Notes: generated by a model not told the origin, from the sequence alone. 64,000 nucleotides of DNA from Conexibacter sp. S30A1 (GCF_023330665.1 NZ_CP097127.1:1054001-1118000); one strand, 5' to 3'; shown: positions 24,037 through 32,269, counted from the first letter of the stretch. A program made the numbers and translations.

Positions 24037-25611
24037 CTCGGGTTTCGCAGTTCATAGGCCGGCGGCTGCCCATGCTTGCTGGACTTGGTTGATTTCCTGG
24101 GTTGTGGGGGTTCGGGCCTGTTCGGGTTGAAATTGGGTGGCGATGATCACTCGTCGTAGCTTGGCGAGCATGTCCTGGAATGATGGGGTGGTCTTGGAGA
24201 CATACCAGGGGGCGCGGGCGCGATGCTCTGTGACGATGTCGGGGTGATGTCCGTAGAGCGCGTACCAGATGATCGTGAGGTCCATCGCCAAGAACTGGAA
24301 TGGGACGGTCCGTTGCACGGCTTTCTCGGTCCGGTTGCGGGCATCACCGACGCCGAACAGTTCTTTGCCGTCCTGGAAGGCGACTTCGATCGGCCAGCGG
24401 TCTGCGTAGCGTTCGACGATCTGCGCGGCGGTGGCGTGAAGGTCGGTGGTGATCAGCGCGATCTGGTAGCCGCACGGCTTGGTGTCGTCTTTGACGAGGA
24501 TCACACGGACCGGGGTTTCGGCGCCGAGCGGCTCCCACAGGCAGTTGATCTCAGCCAGCTCGAGCGTCTCGGTTTTGCTGTAGCGCCTGACGGTCGTCTT
24601 TACCCATTCGGTGGCGGGGTCGGCTGCGATCTGTTGAAGGCTTTCAAGCTGTTTGCCCCATTTGCGTGGCCGGCCGCGTTTGCCGGTGCGCGGCGGCGCA
24701 GGGGCGTAGATCACCGCGTTGCTACGCAGCCTCGATGTGATCGTCACCCGCTTGGGTGCAGCACGCCACGCCTGGCTGATGTAGGCGCTGTCACCGACCA
24801 CGTTGATCTGGCGATCCGGCAGCCGTTTGGCGAGCAGGCAGACCATCGCCCTGGCCAGCTTGACCTTCCCGGGCCGCTCAGGATCGGGCTTGTGCTGCTT
24901 GACGAACTGTTCGCGCCGCGGCTGCCAGAGCCGGAACAGGACCGGCAAACATACGGTGCGCTGCAGGAACGGCAGCTTGACACAGATCCCGGCCACGATC
25001 CAGTTGTTCCCCCACGCGACCGAGCCTGAGCGGCTGTTGGCGGTCGCGTCGTGATGCCAGAAGGTGCCGTGGATCCGGCGTCCCCTGCGTTTCAGGAGCG
25101 TGTCGTCGACCGCGACCAGCACGCTCGCACCCGGTTCTGTGAACCGCTCAACGATCAGGCAGGCGAGCCGTAACCCGAGCTCGTCCACGGACCAGCGGGC
25201 ATTGGCGAAGAACCGGTGGCAACGCGCGTGATGCCACACCCCCGACAGCCTTGAGCCTGTCAGCATCCCGGTCACGCACCGCAGAGAGGTCTGCGAGACC
25301 TGACCGACCAACACCCCCCGGAACGTCTCAAACGTGGGACGGGTGAAACACGACTCAAACAGGACAAGCAGCTCGTTCAGCGAAGATGGGACGCAGAGCA
25401 TCGGCGGCAGCCTCCAAGAGAAGCCGCGCAGCGTGCCTCCCCTTGGCCGCGACGGACGGGTTATGTTGACAGCAACCGCTTTCGCGCAAGCCGCCGATGC
25501 TCCTTCCCCGACACCGCGCCAACAGGCCACACCAGCCCGCCACGGCCCCGCCCACCACCACCACCTGCTACGCCGCTATGCCGCTACAGGCCCAAAAGTG
25601 CGAAACCCGAG
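24037..25611 (-). mobile_element. insertion sequence copy 2 (same element as copy 1)
   Basis: 1575 bp bounded by perfect 13-base terminal repeats CTCGGGTTTCGCA (24037-24049) and TGCGAAACCCGAG (25599-25611). It is flanked by the 6-bp duplication AGTTAA (24031-24036 and 25612-25617). It lies only 17 coding bases beyond copy 1 in the same gene and in the same orientation. Confidence 0.92.
24052..25401 (-). CDS. transposase of IS copy 2 (identical to copy 1)
   Basis: The translated product, 449 residues from the ATG at 25401, is identical to that of copy 1 along its whole length, with the same D, D, E regions. Both copies of the coding sequence are intact, so the element is likely active in this genome. 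Family assignment is as for copy 1. Confidence 0.85.
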   Translation of the reverse strand: MLCVPSSLNELLVLFESCFTRPTFETFRGVLVGQVSQTSLRCVTGMLTGSRLSGVWHHARCHRFFANARWSVDELGLRLACLIVERFTEPGASVLVAVDDTLLKRRGRRIHGTFWHHDATANSRSGSVAWGNNWIVAGICVKLPFLQRTVCLPVLFRLWQPRREQFVKQHKPDPERPGKVKLARAMVCLLAKRLPDRQINVVGDSAYISQAWRAAPKRVTITSRLRSNAVIYAPAPPRTGKRGRPRKWGKQLESLQQIAADPATEWVKTTVRRYSKTETLELAEINCLWEPLGAETPVRVILVKDDTKPCGYQIALITTDLHATAAQIVERYADRWPIEVAFQDGKELFGVGDARNRTEKAVQRTVPFQFLAMDLTIIWYALYGHHPDIVTEHRARAPWYVSKTTPSFQDMLAKLRRVIIATQFQPEQARTPTTQEINQVQQAWAAAGL

Positions 25612-26282
25612 AGTTAAGCGTCTTCCTGCTCGATGACGGCAAGGTCGCCGCTGGCGGTTGGGGCGTTCCGCTCTCCTGGGACGGAACACCATCAGGGCTA
25701 CCCGAGGGCTTCCGCTCCGCGCTCGTCGCGGCCGTGGAGGACCACGAGCACGAAAGGCAAGCGAACGCGTTCAGCTTCATGGCCGCCGCCGTCGCTAAGG
25801 AGTTCGACAAGCAGGGGCTTGCCGCTCGCGTGCTCGAAGCCCTGACGGAGCGAGCCACCGCAGCGGGCTTGACGCATGTGGTCGCACCAATCCGCCCGAC
25901 CTGGAAGCACCGATACCCACAGGTGGCGATGGCCGACTATGCAACCTGGAAGCGTGACGACGGTCTATCGCTGGACCCCTGGATACGCACCCATCAACGT
26001 ATGGGCGCGAGCATCGTGAAACCCGCGCCTAACTCAATGGTCGTCACGGGCACCGTCGCAGAATGGGAAGGCTGGGCAGACATGCCGCTCCCCGTCACTG
26101 GCAGCTACGTCATACCCGACGCACTAAACCTCATCGAGGTAGATAAGGAGCGCGATACAGCCATCTACCGCGAGGAGAACCTCTGGGTGCAACACCGCTG
26201 ACGCGGCACCAACCGCCAGCAAGGTTCGATTGCTCGTGCGGTGTAAAGGTCCGCACAAACAACAAACCTTGCTTTCATCGGG

Positions 26283-26384
26283 ATGGAGACGCCTGGCTCA
26301 GCAAATGCGAAAATACCTGCTCAGAGCCCATTGTCAGGACACCTTGCCGACATCCGCCGCAAGCCAGGATTGAGCCTCCGATGA
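26283..26384 (+). pseudogene. possible hicA remnant
   Basis: A 33-codon frame whose stop TGA overlaps the hicB ATG, the usual hicA-hicB junction. Its end, SGHLADIRRKPGLSLR, resembles the HicA C-terminal helix that follows the double-stranded-RNA-binding-like fold. The N-terminal half with the catalytic His is missing or out of frame. The resemblance is weak and rests mostly on context. Confidence 0.3.
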
Positions 26385-26587
26385 GTGACTACCTCGTAAT
26401 CATCGAACCAAGCGACACAGGCTTCGGCGCTTGGAGCCCTGACCTCGGCGTCTATGCCACCGGCGAAACCAGGGAAGCAACCGTCGCCCAGATCCGCGAA
26501 GCCATCGCATTCCACATCGAGGGTCTTCGTCAAGCGGGCGACGCTGTCCCCGCCCCCGCCGTCGACACCGTATTGGTAGCCGCCTGA
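26381..26587 (+). CDS. hicB: HicB-type antitoxin
   Basis: 68 residues: YLVIIEPSDTGFGAWSPDLGVYATGETREATVAQIREAIAFHIEGL matches the partial RNase-H fold of HicB antitoxins, with the conserved GFGAWSPDLxG block. The C-terminal DNA-binding domain of longer HicB proteins is absent, so it is a short form. A full HicA toxin is not seen; only a possible remnant precedes it. It is the last gene of the island before the tmRNA gene. Confidence 0.8.
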   Translation: MSDYLVIIEPSDTGFGAWSPDLGVYATGETREATVAQIREAIAFHIEGLRQAGDAVPAPAVDTVLVAA

Positions 26588-26591
26588 ACGA

Positions 26592-26620
26592 TTTGAACCC
26601 TCGTCAGACGAGGGTTCAAA
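26592..26620. terminator. hairpin between hicB and ssrA
   Basis: TTTGAACCCTCGT (26592-26604), loop CAG, ACGAGGGTTCAAA (26608-26620): a perfect 13-bp stem. It follows the hicB stop by 4 bases and the tmRNA 3' end by 2 bases, so it can serve both. On the minus strand the stem starts with TTTT from the discriminator region. Confidence 0.7.
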
Positions 26621-26622
26621 AG

Positions 26623-26991
26623 TGGAGACGGGGGGAATTGAACCCCCGTCCGCGGTCGCGTAAGAGATGGCGTCTACGAGCGTAGCCGGCGCTCTGATCT
26701 CGCTCCCCCCTCGCCTCGCCGGCGGGGTTGGGGGCAGCCAGCTCCCTTTGGTGGTCCTCGGGTCGGAGGGAGCAAATCCTCGCCGAGCAAGCCCACTATT
26801 GATCCCGGATCGACCGCTGTGGGCTAACGGAGGCCGAGATGATGCTTAGCTAGCTGAGATTAGGCAGCGAGGCCAAGATCAAAGTTGTGCGTGTCCGCAC
26901 TTATTGTTTCCCAGGTTTTTTACGAGGCCTCCCGGGAACCTCGACTCGCAACCACCCCCACGATCCGACCACGTCGAAGCCTGTCGTCCCC
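26623..26991 (-). ncRNA. ssrA: transfer-messenger RNA (tmRNA)
   Basis: About 369 nt, one-piece form. The 5' end reads GGGGACGACAGGCTTCGAC from 26991 and pairs with the 3' end CGTCTCC before discriminator A at 26623. The T arm GGACGGGGGTTCAATTCCCC is at the 3' end. CCA is not encoded. The reading frame for the tag is preceded by AAACAATAAGT, and encodes ADTHNFDLGLAA then TAA. tmRNA with SmpB rescues stalled ribosomes and marks the nascent chain for Clp proteolysis. smpB lies about 900 bases upstream in the same direction. The tRNA-like 3' end is a well-known integration target for mobile elements, and here the accessory island begins exactly there. Confidence 0.95.
26860..26898 (-). other. tmRNA proteolysis-tag reading frame
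   Basis: Thirteen codons: GCG resume codon at 26898, ending TAA at 26860-26862, giving ADTHNFDLGLAA. The final LAA is the ClpX/ClpC-type degron; the middle differs from the better-known actinobacterial tags such as ADSHQRDYALAA. Confidence 0.88.
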
Positions 26992-27033
26992 AGGGGTAAT
27001 GTCCGATCAATGGTAGCGCCCCGGCGCCGCCCA

Positions 27034-27795
27034 TCACGCCTGTGGCAGCACCGCGGAGCCGGGCTGGCGCCGCTCGAGCGTTCCCAGCTCCGCACGGACG
27101 CGCTCCGGTGTGACGCCCAACCTGGCCAGCGCGCGGGCGGCGCCGGAGTTCTCGGTGCTCACGAGCGCACGCAGCAGGTCAAGCGCGGTGAGCTCGCCGC
27201 CGCTGCGCGCGGCAGCCACGGCGAGCGCGCGCTCGACGAGTCGCCTGGCAAGTGGCGACGCAGCGACCGTCGACTCGGCCGAGGCAGCGACCGGGCTGAC
27301 GGCGCCGTCGCGCTCGCCTCGCAGACGCAGCGTGCGACGCGCCTCCTCGGGCTTGACATCGAGGCGTTCAAACAGCCTCTCGGCTCCGTCATCGCCGCAC
27401 TGCAGCACGCCCAGCAACAGGTGTTCGGTCCCAAGCTCTGTGCTGCCCAGAACGGTAGCCTCCTGTCGCGCAAGCCGGATGGCGCGACGGGCCGGCGTCG
27501 AGATGCGCACACCGCCACCGACGCGTCCCCCAGCCTCAGACGTGACCGGCGTGGGTTCGCTCAGGGCGCGTGCCACACCATCACGGTGACGACGGTGCGC
27601 CGCCTGCTTGGAGATACCCAGCGCGGCGCCGATCTGCCGCCAGGACAACCCCGCACGGATCGCCTCAACCGCAAGCGTGGCCTCAACCTCGTCAAGCCCG
27701 GCGCGCAGCTCGCACAGCGCCCGCAGCTGCGCCTCCGGATCACCACCCGCCAGCACGCGCCTGATGAGCACCTCGATCGGAGTGCGTTGCTGCAT
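27034..27795 (-). CDS. HTH and Clp-N repeat domain protein
   Basis: 253 residues from an ATG at 27795 (a GTG at 27813 is an alternative). Residues 30-75 hold a helix-turn-helix, LSWRQIGAALGISKQAAHRRH. Residues 100-250 contain two Clp N-terminal repeats: ARRAIRLARQEATVLGSTELGTEHLLLGVL and VERALAVAAARSGGELTALDLLRALVSTENSGAARAL. There is no AAA+ domain. Clp-N domains bind substrates or adaptors of ClpC/ClpA. The gene stands between smpB and ssrA. A role as a regulator or adaptor linking Clp substrate delivery to gene control is an inference from context. Confidence 0.82.
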   Translation of the reverse strand: MQQRTPIEVLIRRVLAGGDPEAQLRALCELRAGLDEVEATLAVEAIRAGLSWRQIGAALGISKQAAHRRHRDGVARALSEPTPVTSEAGGRVGGGVRISTPARRAIRLARQEATVLGSTELGTEHLLLGVLQCGDDGAERLFERLDVKPEEARRTLRLRGERDGAVSPVAASAESTVAASPLARRLVERALAVAAARSGGELTALDLLRALVSTENSGAARALARLGVTPERVRAELGTLERRQPGSAVLPQA

Positions 27796-27867
27796 CGACG
27801 AGGTGCTACCCACTCAGGCTGCTTTACACCGGACGGACAGCGCGCAAGCCGCCTCGCAACGGCACCC

Positions 27868-28353
27868 CTACCGTGCCACGTCGCGCAGCTCGCGGGCCAC
27901 CTCCCGCGCCATGTCGCGGGATTTGATCGTCTCGCGCTTGTCGTAGAGGTCCTTGCCGCGGGCCAGCGCAACCTCCACCTTCGCCCGCGAGCGCTCTCCA
28001 GAGAAGTAGAGCCGCGTCGGCACCAACGTGAAGCCGCGCTCGTTCAGGCGTCCGCGCAGCCGCTCGATCTCGCTGCGGTGCGCAAGCAGCTTGCGGGTGC
28101 GCTCGGGCGCGTGGTTCTCCCGCGAGGCGGCCGGATAGGGCGCGATGTAGGCCCCGACCAGCCACAGCTCGCCGTCGTTGATCGTGACGTAGGAGTCCTT
28201 GAGCTGCGCGCCGCCGTCGCGCAGGGACTTGACCTCCGTGCCGGTCAGCACGATCCCACACTCGAACCGCTCGATCAGGTTGTATTTGAACGCGGCCTGG
28301 CGGTTGGTAGCCACATCGCCCGCCGCCGCCTTGCGCTTCTTGCCCTTGGCCAT
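27868..28353 (-). CDS. smpB: SsrA-binding protein SmpB
   Basis: 161 residues from the ATG at 28353 (MAKGKKRKAAAGDVATNRQA). Family blocks are all present: FKYNLIERFECGIVLTGTEVKSLR, LKDSYVTINDGELWLVGAYI, NHAPERTRKLLAHRSEI, GFTLVPTRLYF and the basic C-terminal tail KVEVALARGKDLYDKRETIK that enters the mRNA channel. It binds the tRNA-like domain of tmRNA and brings it to stalled ribosomes. The start is 4 bases after the RNase R-like stop, so the two are co-transcribed. Confidence 0.97.
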   Translation of the reverse strand: MAKGKKRKAAAGDVATNRQAAFKYNLIERFECGIVLTGTEVKSLRDGGAQLKDSYVTINDGELWLVGAYIAPYPAASRENHAPERTRKLLAHRSEIERLRGRLNERGFTLVPTRLYFSGERSRAKVEVALARGKDLYDKRETIKSRDMAREVARELRDVAR

Positions 28354-28357
28354 CTTC

Positions 28358-30097
28358 TCAGTCCCAGTCAGCCGGTAACAGATCCACCCTACCGCGTGGC
28401 GCGTCGACGCCACCGACCCGGACCGCGACGCTGTCCCCGAGACGCAGCGCCCGGCCGCTGCGGGTGCCGATCAGCGCGGTACCGTGCTCGTTGAGCTCCC
28501 ACCAGTCATCGCGCATCAGCCGCACCGGCAGCAGGCCCTCGTACTCGCCGTCCTCACCGAAGGCGACAAACGCGCCCGCACCGATCACGCCCACCACCTC
28601 ACCATCGAACACGATCCCGCCACCACCGTGCGCCGCCGCCGCCAACGTCGCCTCAAGCAGGAAGCAGCGCGCCACATCGTCGGCGTCCCGCTCGATCATC
28701 ATCGCCGCCCGTTCGCGCGCGGAGGTCCACGGTCCCGCCTGCGCAACCCACGAAGCCTCCGGGGCCGCGACATCGCCGGTCAGCGCCGACAGCAGCGAGC
28801 GGTGGCAGATCAGGTCGGGGTAGCGCCGGATCGGCGAGGTGAAGTGGCAGTAGCTCGCAAGCGCAAGCCCGGAGTGCCCGCGGTTGTGGTCGTCGTAGTA
28901 GGCCTGTTTGAGCGAGCGCAGAACGATCCGGTTCAGCGCCCGGGCGCCGCGTCCGTCGTGCGCGAGCAGCCACTCGGAGACCATGCGCGAGGCCTCACCG
29001 GCCACCTCTGCCGCCTGCTGGCCGGTCAGCGGCCCGCCTGCCATTGGCGGTGTCGGCACCCCCAGGCTGCTCAGCTGGTCGAGCATCCGCTCTACCGCCG
29101 TCGCCTCCGGGCGTTCGTGCACGCGGTAGAGCGCCGGCAGATGCCGCGCCTCGAGAAAGCGGGCGACCTGCTCGTTGGCCGCGATCATCAGATGCTCGAT
29201 CAAACGGTGCGACTCGGTCGCCAGCACGGGCGCGACACCGATGAGGTTGCCCTCGCGGTCGAAGCTGAACTCGGGCTCGGCCGACTCGAGCACGAGCACC
29301 GCCTTGCCGGAGCGTCTCTCCTCCAGCGCCCGTGCCGCTGCACGGGCGCTGGCCAGGCCTTCCCCCCACTCGCCCTCGGCACGGCCCGCGCCGGCGAAGA
29401 TGCGGTCCACCTGCTCATAGGTGAGACGCCGGTCGGAGCGGATCACCGAGCGGTAGAACGACACGCCCGTCACCTCGCGTGCACGGATCTGAAGCTCGAC
29501 GGTGACCGCCGCGCGATCTTCGCCGGGCACCAGCGAGCAGGCGCCATTGGACAGCTCGGGGGGCAGCATCGGCTCGACCGCCCCGGGAACGTAGACGCTC
29601 GTGGAACGCCTGTAGGCCTCGCGGTCAAGCGCTGAGCGCGGCTGCACGTAGGCGCTCACGTCAGCGATGTGCACCCAGACAGTCCAGGCGTCCGCACCGG
29701 TGCTCCGGCAGGAGATCGCGTCGTCGTAGTCGCGGGCACTGGTGGGGTCGATCGTGAAGGTGGGCAGCGTGCGCAGGTCGCGGCGCCCAGCCTCGGCGCC
29801 AAACGGCCGCCGCGCGGCATCCAGCGCCCCGCGCGTGACCGGCGGCTCGAAACCGCGTGCCAGGCCGCGATCGAGCATCAGTGCCTCGATCACATCACGA
29901 GCGATTTGCGGAAGCCCGATGCGCCGAGCGACCCGCGCCCGCTGGCCGCGCCCGTGACGACCGGAGGCGGCGGCGGTGACCAGCACGAGGTCGCCAACGT
30001 CGTAGCGTGAGTCGCGACTGAGCGCAAGCCGCGGCCCTGGGCCGAAGAACGGCTCGGCGACCAGGAACTTGCCGCGGCGCGTGACGAGCGCCACCAT
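28358..30097 (-). CDS. rnr: RNase R/RNase II-type exoribonuclease
   Basis: 579 residues from an ATG at 30097 (MVALVTRRGKFLVAEPF). The RNB catalytic domain includes TIDPTSARDYDDAIS, with the metal-binding Asp cluster, then VWVHIADVSAYV, DREAYRRSTSVYVPG and SPIRRYPDLICHRSL. A C-terminal S1-like domain follows (FDGEVVGVIGAGAFVAF). It lacks the long N-terminal cold-shock region of E. coli RNase R, so it is a short form. It degrades structured RNA 3' to 5' and, in other bacteria, non-stop mRNAs during trans-translation, which fits the smpB neighbour. Confidence 0.92.
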   Translation of the reverse strand: MVALVTRRGKFLVAEPFFGPGPRLALSRDSRYDVGDLVLVTAAASGRHGRGQRARVARRIGLPQIARDVIEALMLDRGLARGFEPPVTRGALDAARRPFGAEAGRRDLRTLPTFTIDPTSARDYDDAISCRSTGADAWTVWVHIADVSAYVQPRSALDREAYRRSTSVYVPGAVEPMLPPELSNGACSLVPGEDRAAVTVELQIRAREVTGVSFYRSVIRSDRRLTYEQVDRIFAGAGRAEGEWGEGLASARAAARALEERRSGKAVLVLESAEPEFSFDREGNLIGVAPVLATESHRLIEHLMIAANEQVARFLEARHLPALYRVHERPEATAVERMLDQLSSLGVPTPPMAGGPLTGQQAAEVAGEASRMVSEWLLAHDGRGARALNRIVLRSLKQAYYDDHNRGHSGLALASYCHFTSPIRRYPDLICHRSLLSALTGDVAAPEASWVAQAGPWTSARERAAMMIERDADDVARCFLLEATLAAAAHGGGGIVFDGEVVGVIGAGAFVAFGEDGEYEGLLPVRLMRDDWWELNEHGTALIGTRSGRALRLGDSVAVRVGGVDAPRGRVDLLPADWD

Positions 30098-30113
30098 GCC
30101 CCGGCCGGCGCCC

Positions 30114-31370
30114 TCAGCGGATTTCGGCGGCGACGGTGCGCTCTGCGACCGTGAGTGCGTGCCTGCCCGGGGCATTGGGGTTGTCGTAGACGTAGACGTT
30201 GGGGGTGATGCCCTTGCCTTCCTTGACGCCGCCACCGCCGAGATTCTGGCCGTCGGGCGTGTAGAACTCACCAACCGTAATGTCGAGCGCGGCGCCTCCC
30301 GGCAGCGGCATCAGCTCCTGAAAGACGCCCTTGCCGTAGGTGTGGGTGCCGACCACCAGGGCGCGGTGGTGATCCTTCAGCGCCGCTGTGACGATCTCTG
30401 CCGACGAGGCTGTGCCGCGGTCGACGAGCACCACCATGGGGATTGTGGGCGCGATCGCGTCGCCCTGCGCCAGGTAGACCTGGGTGGGCTGGCTGCGACC
30501 CCTGGTGGTGACGATCGTGCCGTGTTCGATGAACAGACTCGCGACGGCGACGGCCTGTGCCAGCAGGCCGCCAGGGTTGTTGCGCAGGTCGAGGATCAGG
30601 CCCTGGGCGTGCTCGTCGAGCATCTGCTGCACCTGGGCGCCGAGCTCGGCGGCGGCCGTGGGGGTGAACTGGCTGAGCACCAGGTACCCGATCCGCTTAC
30701 CGTGGTAGTCAAGCAGCCTGGAGGCCGCGACCGGGACGTTCAGCCGGGCGCGTGTGATCCGTACGCGCCGCAGCGACCCGTGCTGACGGATGGTGAGCGT
30801 GACGCTGGTGCCGGGCCTACCGGTGATCAGCTTGGAGCCGGCGGCGACCGTCTTGCCGGCGAGCGAGTGCCCGTCAACAGCGGTGATGATGTCTCCGTGC
30901 TGGAGTCCGGCGTGCGCCGCCGGCGAGCTCTGGATCACCTCTTCGACCTCAATCCCGCCGCCCACGGGCGTGACCGCCACCTCGACCCCGATCCCGCTCA
31001 CCTGCGGGTTTGTCTGCTGCTCAAAGGAGCGATAGAGAGCCGGGGGGAAGTAGTGCGAGTACGGGTCATCGAGACTGGCGACCGCCTGCTCGAGGCCGGT
31101 GTTGAGCAACCGCTGTGTGTTGACGGGGCGGTAGTAGTCCTTGCCGATCAGATTGAGCGTCGTCTGCACGAGCCGCTCGTCAGCGGTCCGGGAGACGAAC
31201 ACGCTGCGCAGCGGTGAGGGTAGCCAGCTTGGATGCCCGCCGAACCAGACGCCGACCAGCAGCAGAACGATGGCGCCGGCGGCGGCAAGCCACCGTCGCA
31301 GCAGGGCTTTGGCGTGGAGCGACAACACTGGCAGCGTAGCCGGGCGAAAGTGCGGCTTGCGCCGCCGCAC
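30114..31370 (-). CDS. ctpA: C-terminal processing peptidase (S41 family)
   Basis: 418 residues with a short cytoplasmic head and a membrane anchor (AAAGAIVLLLVGVWFGG) near residues 30-46, so the enzyme faces outside. A PDZ domain follows (GIGVEVAVTPVGGGIEVEEV, SPAAHAGLQHGDIITAVDG), then the S41 protease with LILDLRNNPGG, the Ser of DRGTASSAEIV (Ser322) and Lys of GTHTYGKGVFQ. The family trims C-termini of envelope proteins. It starts right after the ftsX stop, so it is co-transcribed with the divisome ABC pair, an order suggesting cell-wall hydrolase control. Confidence 0.95.
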   Translation of the reverse strand: MRRRKPHFRPATLPVLSLHAKALLRRWLAAAGAIVLLLVGVWFGGHPSWLPSPLRSVFVSRTADERLVQTTLNLIGKDYYRPVNTQRLLNTGLEQAVASLDDPYSHYFPPALYRSFEQQTNPQVSGIGVEVAVTPVGGGIEVEEVIQSSPAAHAGLQHGDIITAVDGHSLAGKTVAAGSKLITGRPGTSVTLTIRQHGSLRRVRITRARLNVPVAASRLLDYHGKRIGYLVLSQFTPTAAAELGAQVQQMLDEHAQGLILDLRNNPGGLLAQAVAVASLFIEHGTIVTTRGRSQPTQVYLAQGDAIAPTIPMVVLVDRGTASSAEIVTAALKDHHRALVVGTHTYGKGVFQELMPLPGGAALDITVGEFYTPDGQNLGGGGVKEGKGITPNVYVYDNPNAPGRHALTVAERTVAAEIR

Positions 31371-32264
31371 TCAGACGCGCAGGAAGCGCCGCAGCGACAG
31401 CCCGGAGCCGACTGCTGAGACGCCCACACCGGCGACCAGCAGCACGAACATCAGCGGCACGATCCCGATCGTGCGTGGCGCCGAGATCAGGCCCCAGTTG
31501 CTGGCCAGCGGATCGAGCACCACCACCTTGGCGACGGCGAGCGTGACGATCGCCATCACCGCCGCCGCGGCGCCGACAACGACTCCCTCGATCACGAACG
31601 GCCAGCGGATGAACCAGTCGGTCGCGCCGACGAGCTTCATCACCTCGACCTCGCGCCGCCGGGCGTAGAGCGATAGACGGATCGTGTTGCCGATCAGCAG
31701 CACGGAGGCCGCGATCAGCAGGGCGGCGAGCAGCGCGGCGGTGATCGTCACAAAGCGCGTCACCGTCAAAAGCCGCTTGGTGTCCTGGGTGTGATTTGAG
31801 ACAGAGGCGATCGCGGGGTCGAGCATCTGGCCCTGACCGCCGGCGTCGGCGATCTCGGCGCGCACCGCAAGCACCGCGCTTGGCGCGGTCGGATAGACGT
31901 GGAAGGTGTCCGGCAGCGGGTTTCCCGAGAGCAGCTCATAGGCGAGCGGATCCTGCTTGCGCTGCTGCGCGAGCGCCTGCGCCTTGGACTCGAACACCAC
32001 GCGCTGCACGTGGGGCAGCCTGCGCAGCTCACCCATCACGCGGGCGTCCTCGGCGTGGGTGGCGTGCCGCTGCATGTAAACGTCGACCATGACCTTGCCG
32101 GCGGCGCTGTTGGCGGCGCCGGTCGTCGCCTGCACAATCGGGATGAAGACACCGACCACGATCAACGTGACGGTCACCGTGGCGAGGGCAGCGAAGCTCG
32201 GCGCAGCGTTCCGGCGCATCGCCCGGAGCGACTCACGCAGGAAGAAACCCAGGCTGTGCTTCAT
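31371..32264 (-). CDS. ftsX: cell division protein FtsX
   Basis: 297 residues: cytoplasmic N-terminus with [20 protein letters not shown], a first membrane helix ([20 protein letters not shown]), a large extracellular loop of about 130 residues, then three more helices near the C-terminus with the conserved [28 protein letters not shown] written here as separate parts. With FtsE it forms an ABC-like complex that activates peptidoglycan hydrolases at division. The ftsE stop is 5 bases upstream. Confidence 0.95.
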   Translation of the reverse strand: MKHSLGFFLRESLRAMRRNAAPSFAALATVTVTLIVVGVFIPIVQATTGAANSAAGKVMVDVYMQRHATHAEDARVMGELRRLPHVQRVVFESKAQALAQQRKQDPLAYELLSGNPLPDTFHVYPTAPSAVLAVRAEIADAGGQGQMLDPAIASVSNHTQDTKRLLTVTRFVTITAALLAALLIAASVLLIGNTIRLSLYARRREVEVMKLVGATDWFIRWPFVIEGVVVGAAAAVMAIVTLAVAKVVVLDPLASNWGLISAPRTIGIVPLMFVLLVAGVGVSAVGSGLSLRRFLRV

Positions 32265-32269
32265 CGTGC

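Larger units (their letters stand above)
20754..26201 (+). pseudogene. GNAT-like acetyltransferase gene interrupted by three insertion sequences
   Basis: Coding pieces are 20754-20887, 24020-24036 and 25618-26201. Joined, they make 735 bases: 244 codons plus stop, in frame. The joint reads MPRADN-YFREL-SVFLLDDG. The first piece gives the start MSYEVVTSSDRPDLADEAAAAF. The last gives the acetyl-CoA-binding region (MAAAVAKEFDKQGLAARVLEAL) and the conserved end WIRTHQRMGASIVKPAPNSM, TGTVAEWEGWADM and PDALNLIEVD. No point mutation or frameshift is seen in the coding pieces, so the insertions are recent. The product would be a GNAT enzyme of unknown substrate, now not made in full length. Confidence 0.88.

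Noticed and set aside
20888..25611. Composite transposon made of the two IS copies carrying the IS256 element
   Set aside because: Each copy has its own, different 6-bp duplication and a short piece of the target gene lies between them, so they came in separately.
26667..26849. Open frame inside the tmRNA gene
   Set aside because: It overlaps the structural RNA; the tRNA-like ends and tag frame explain the sequence.
26887..28494. Long plus-strand open frame of 535 codons
   Set aside because: It runs antisense through tmRNA, the Clp-N gene and smpB, all of which are well supported on the minus strand.
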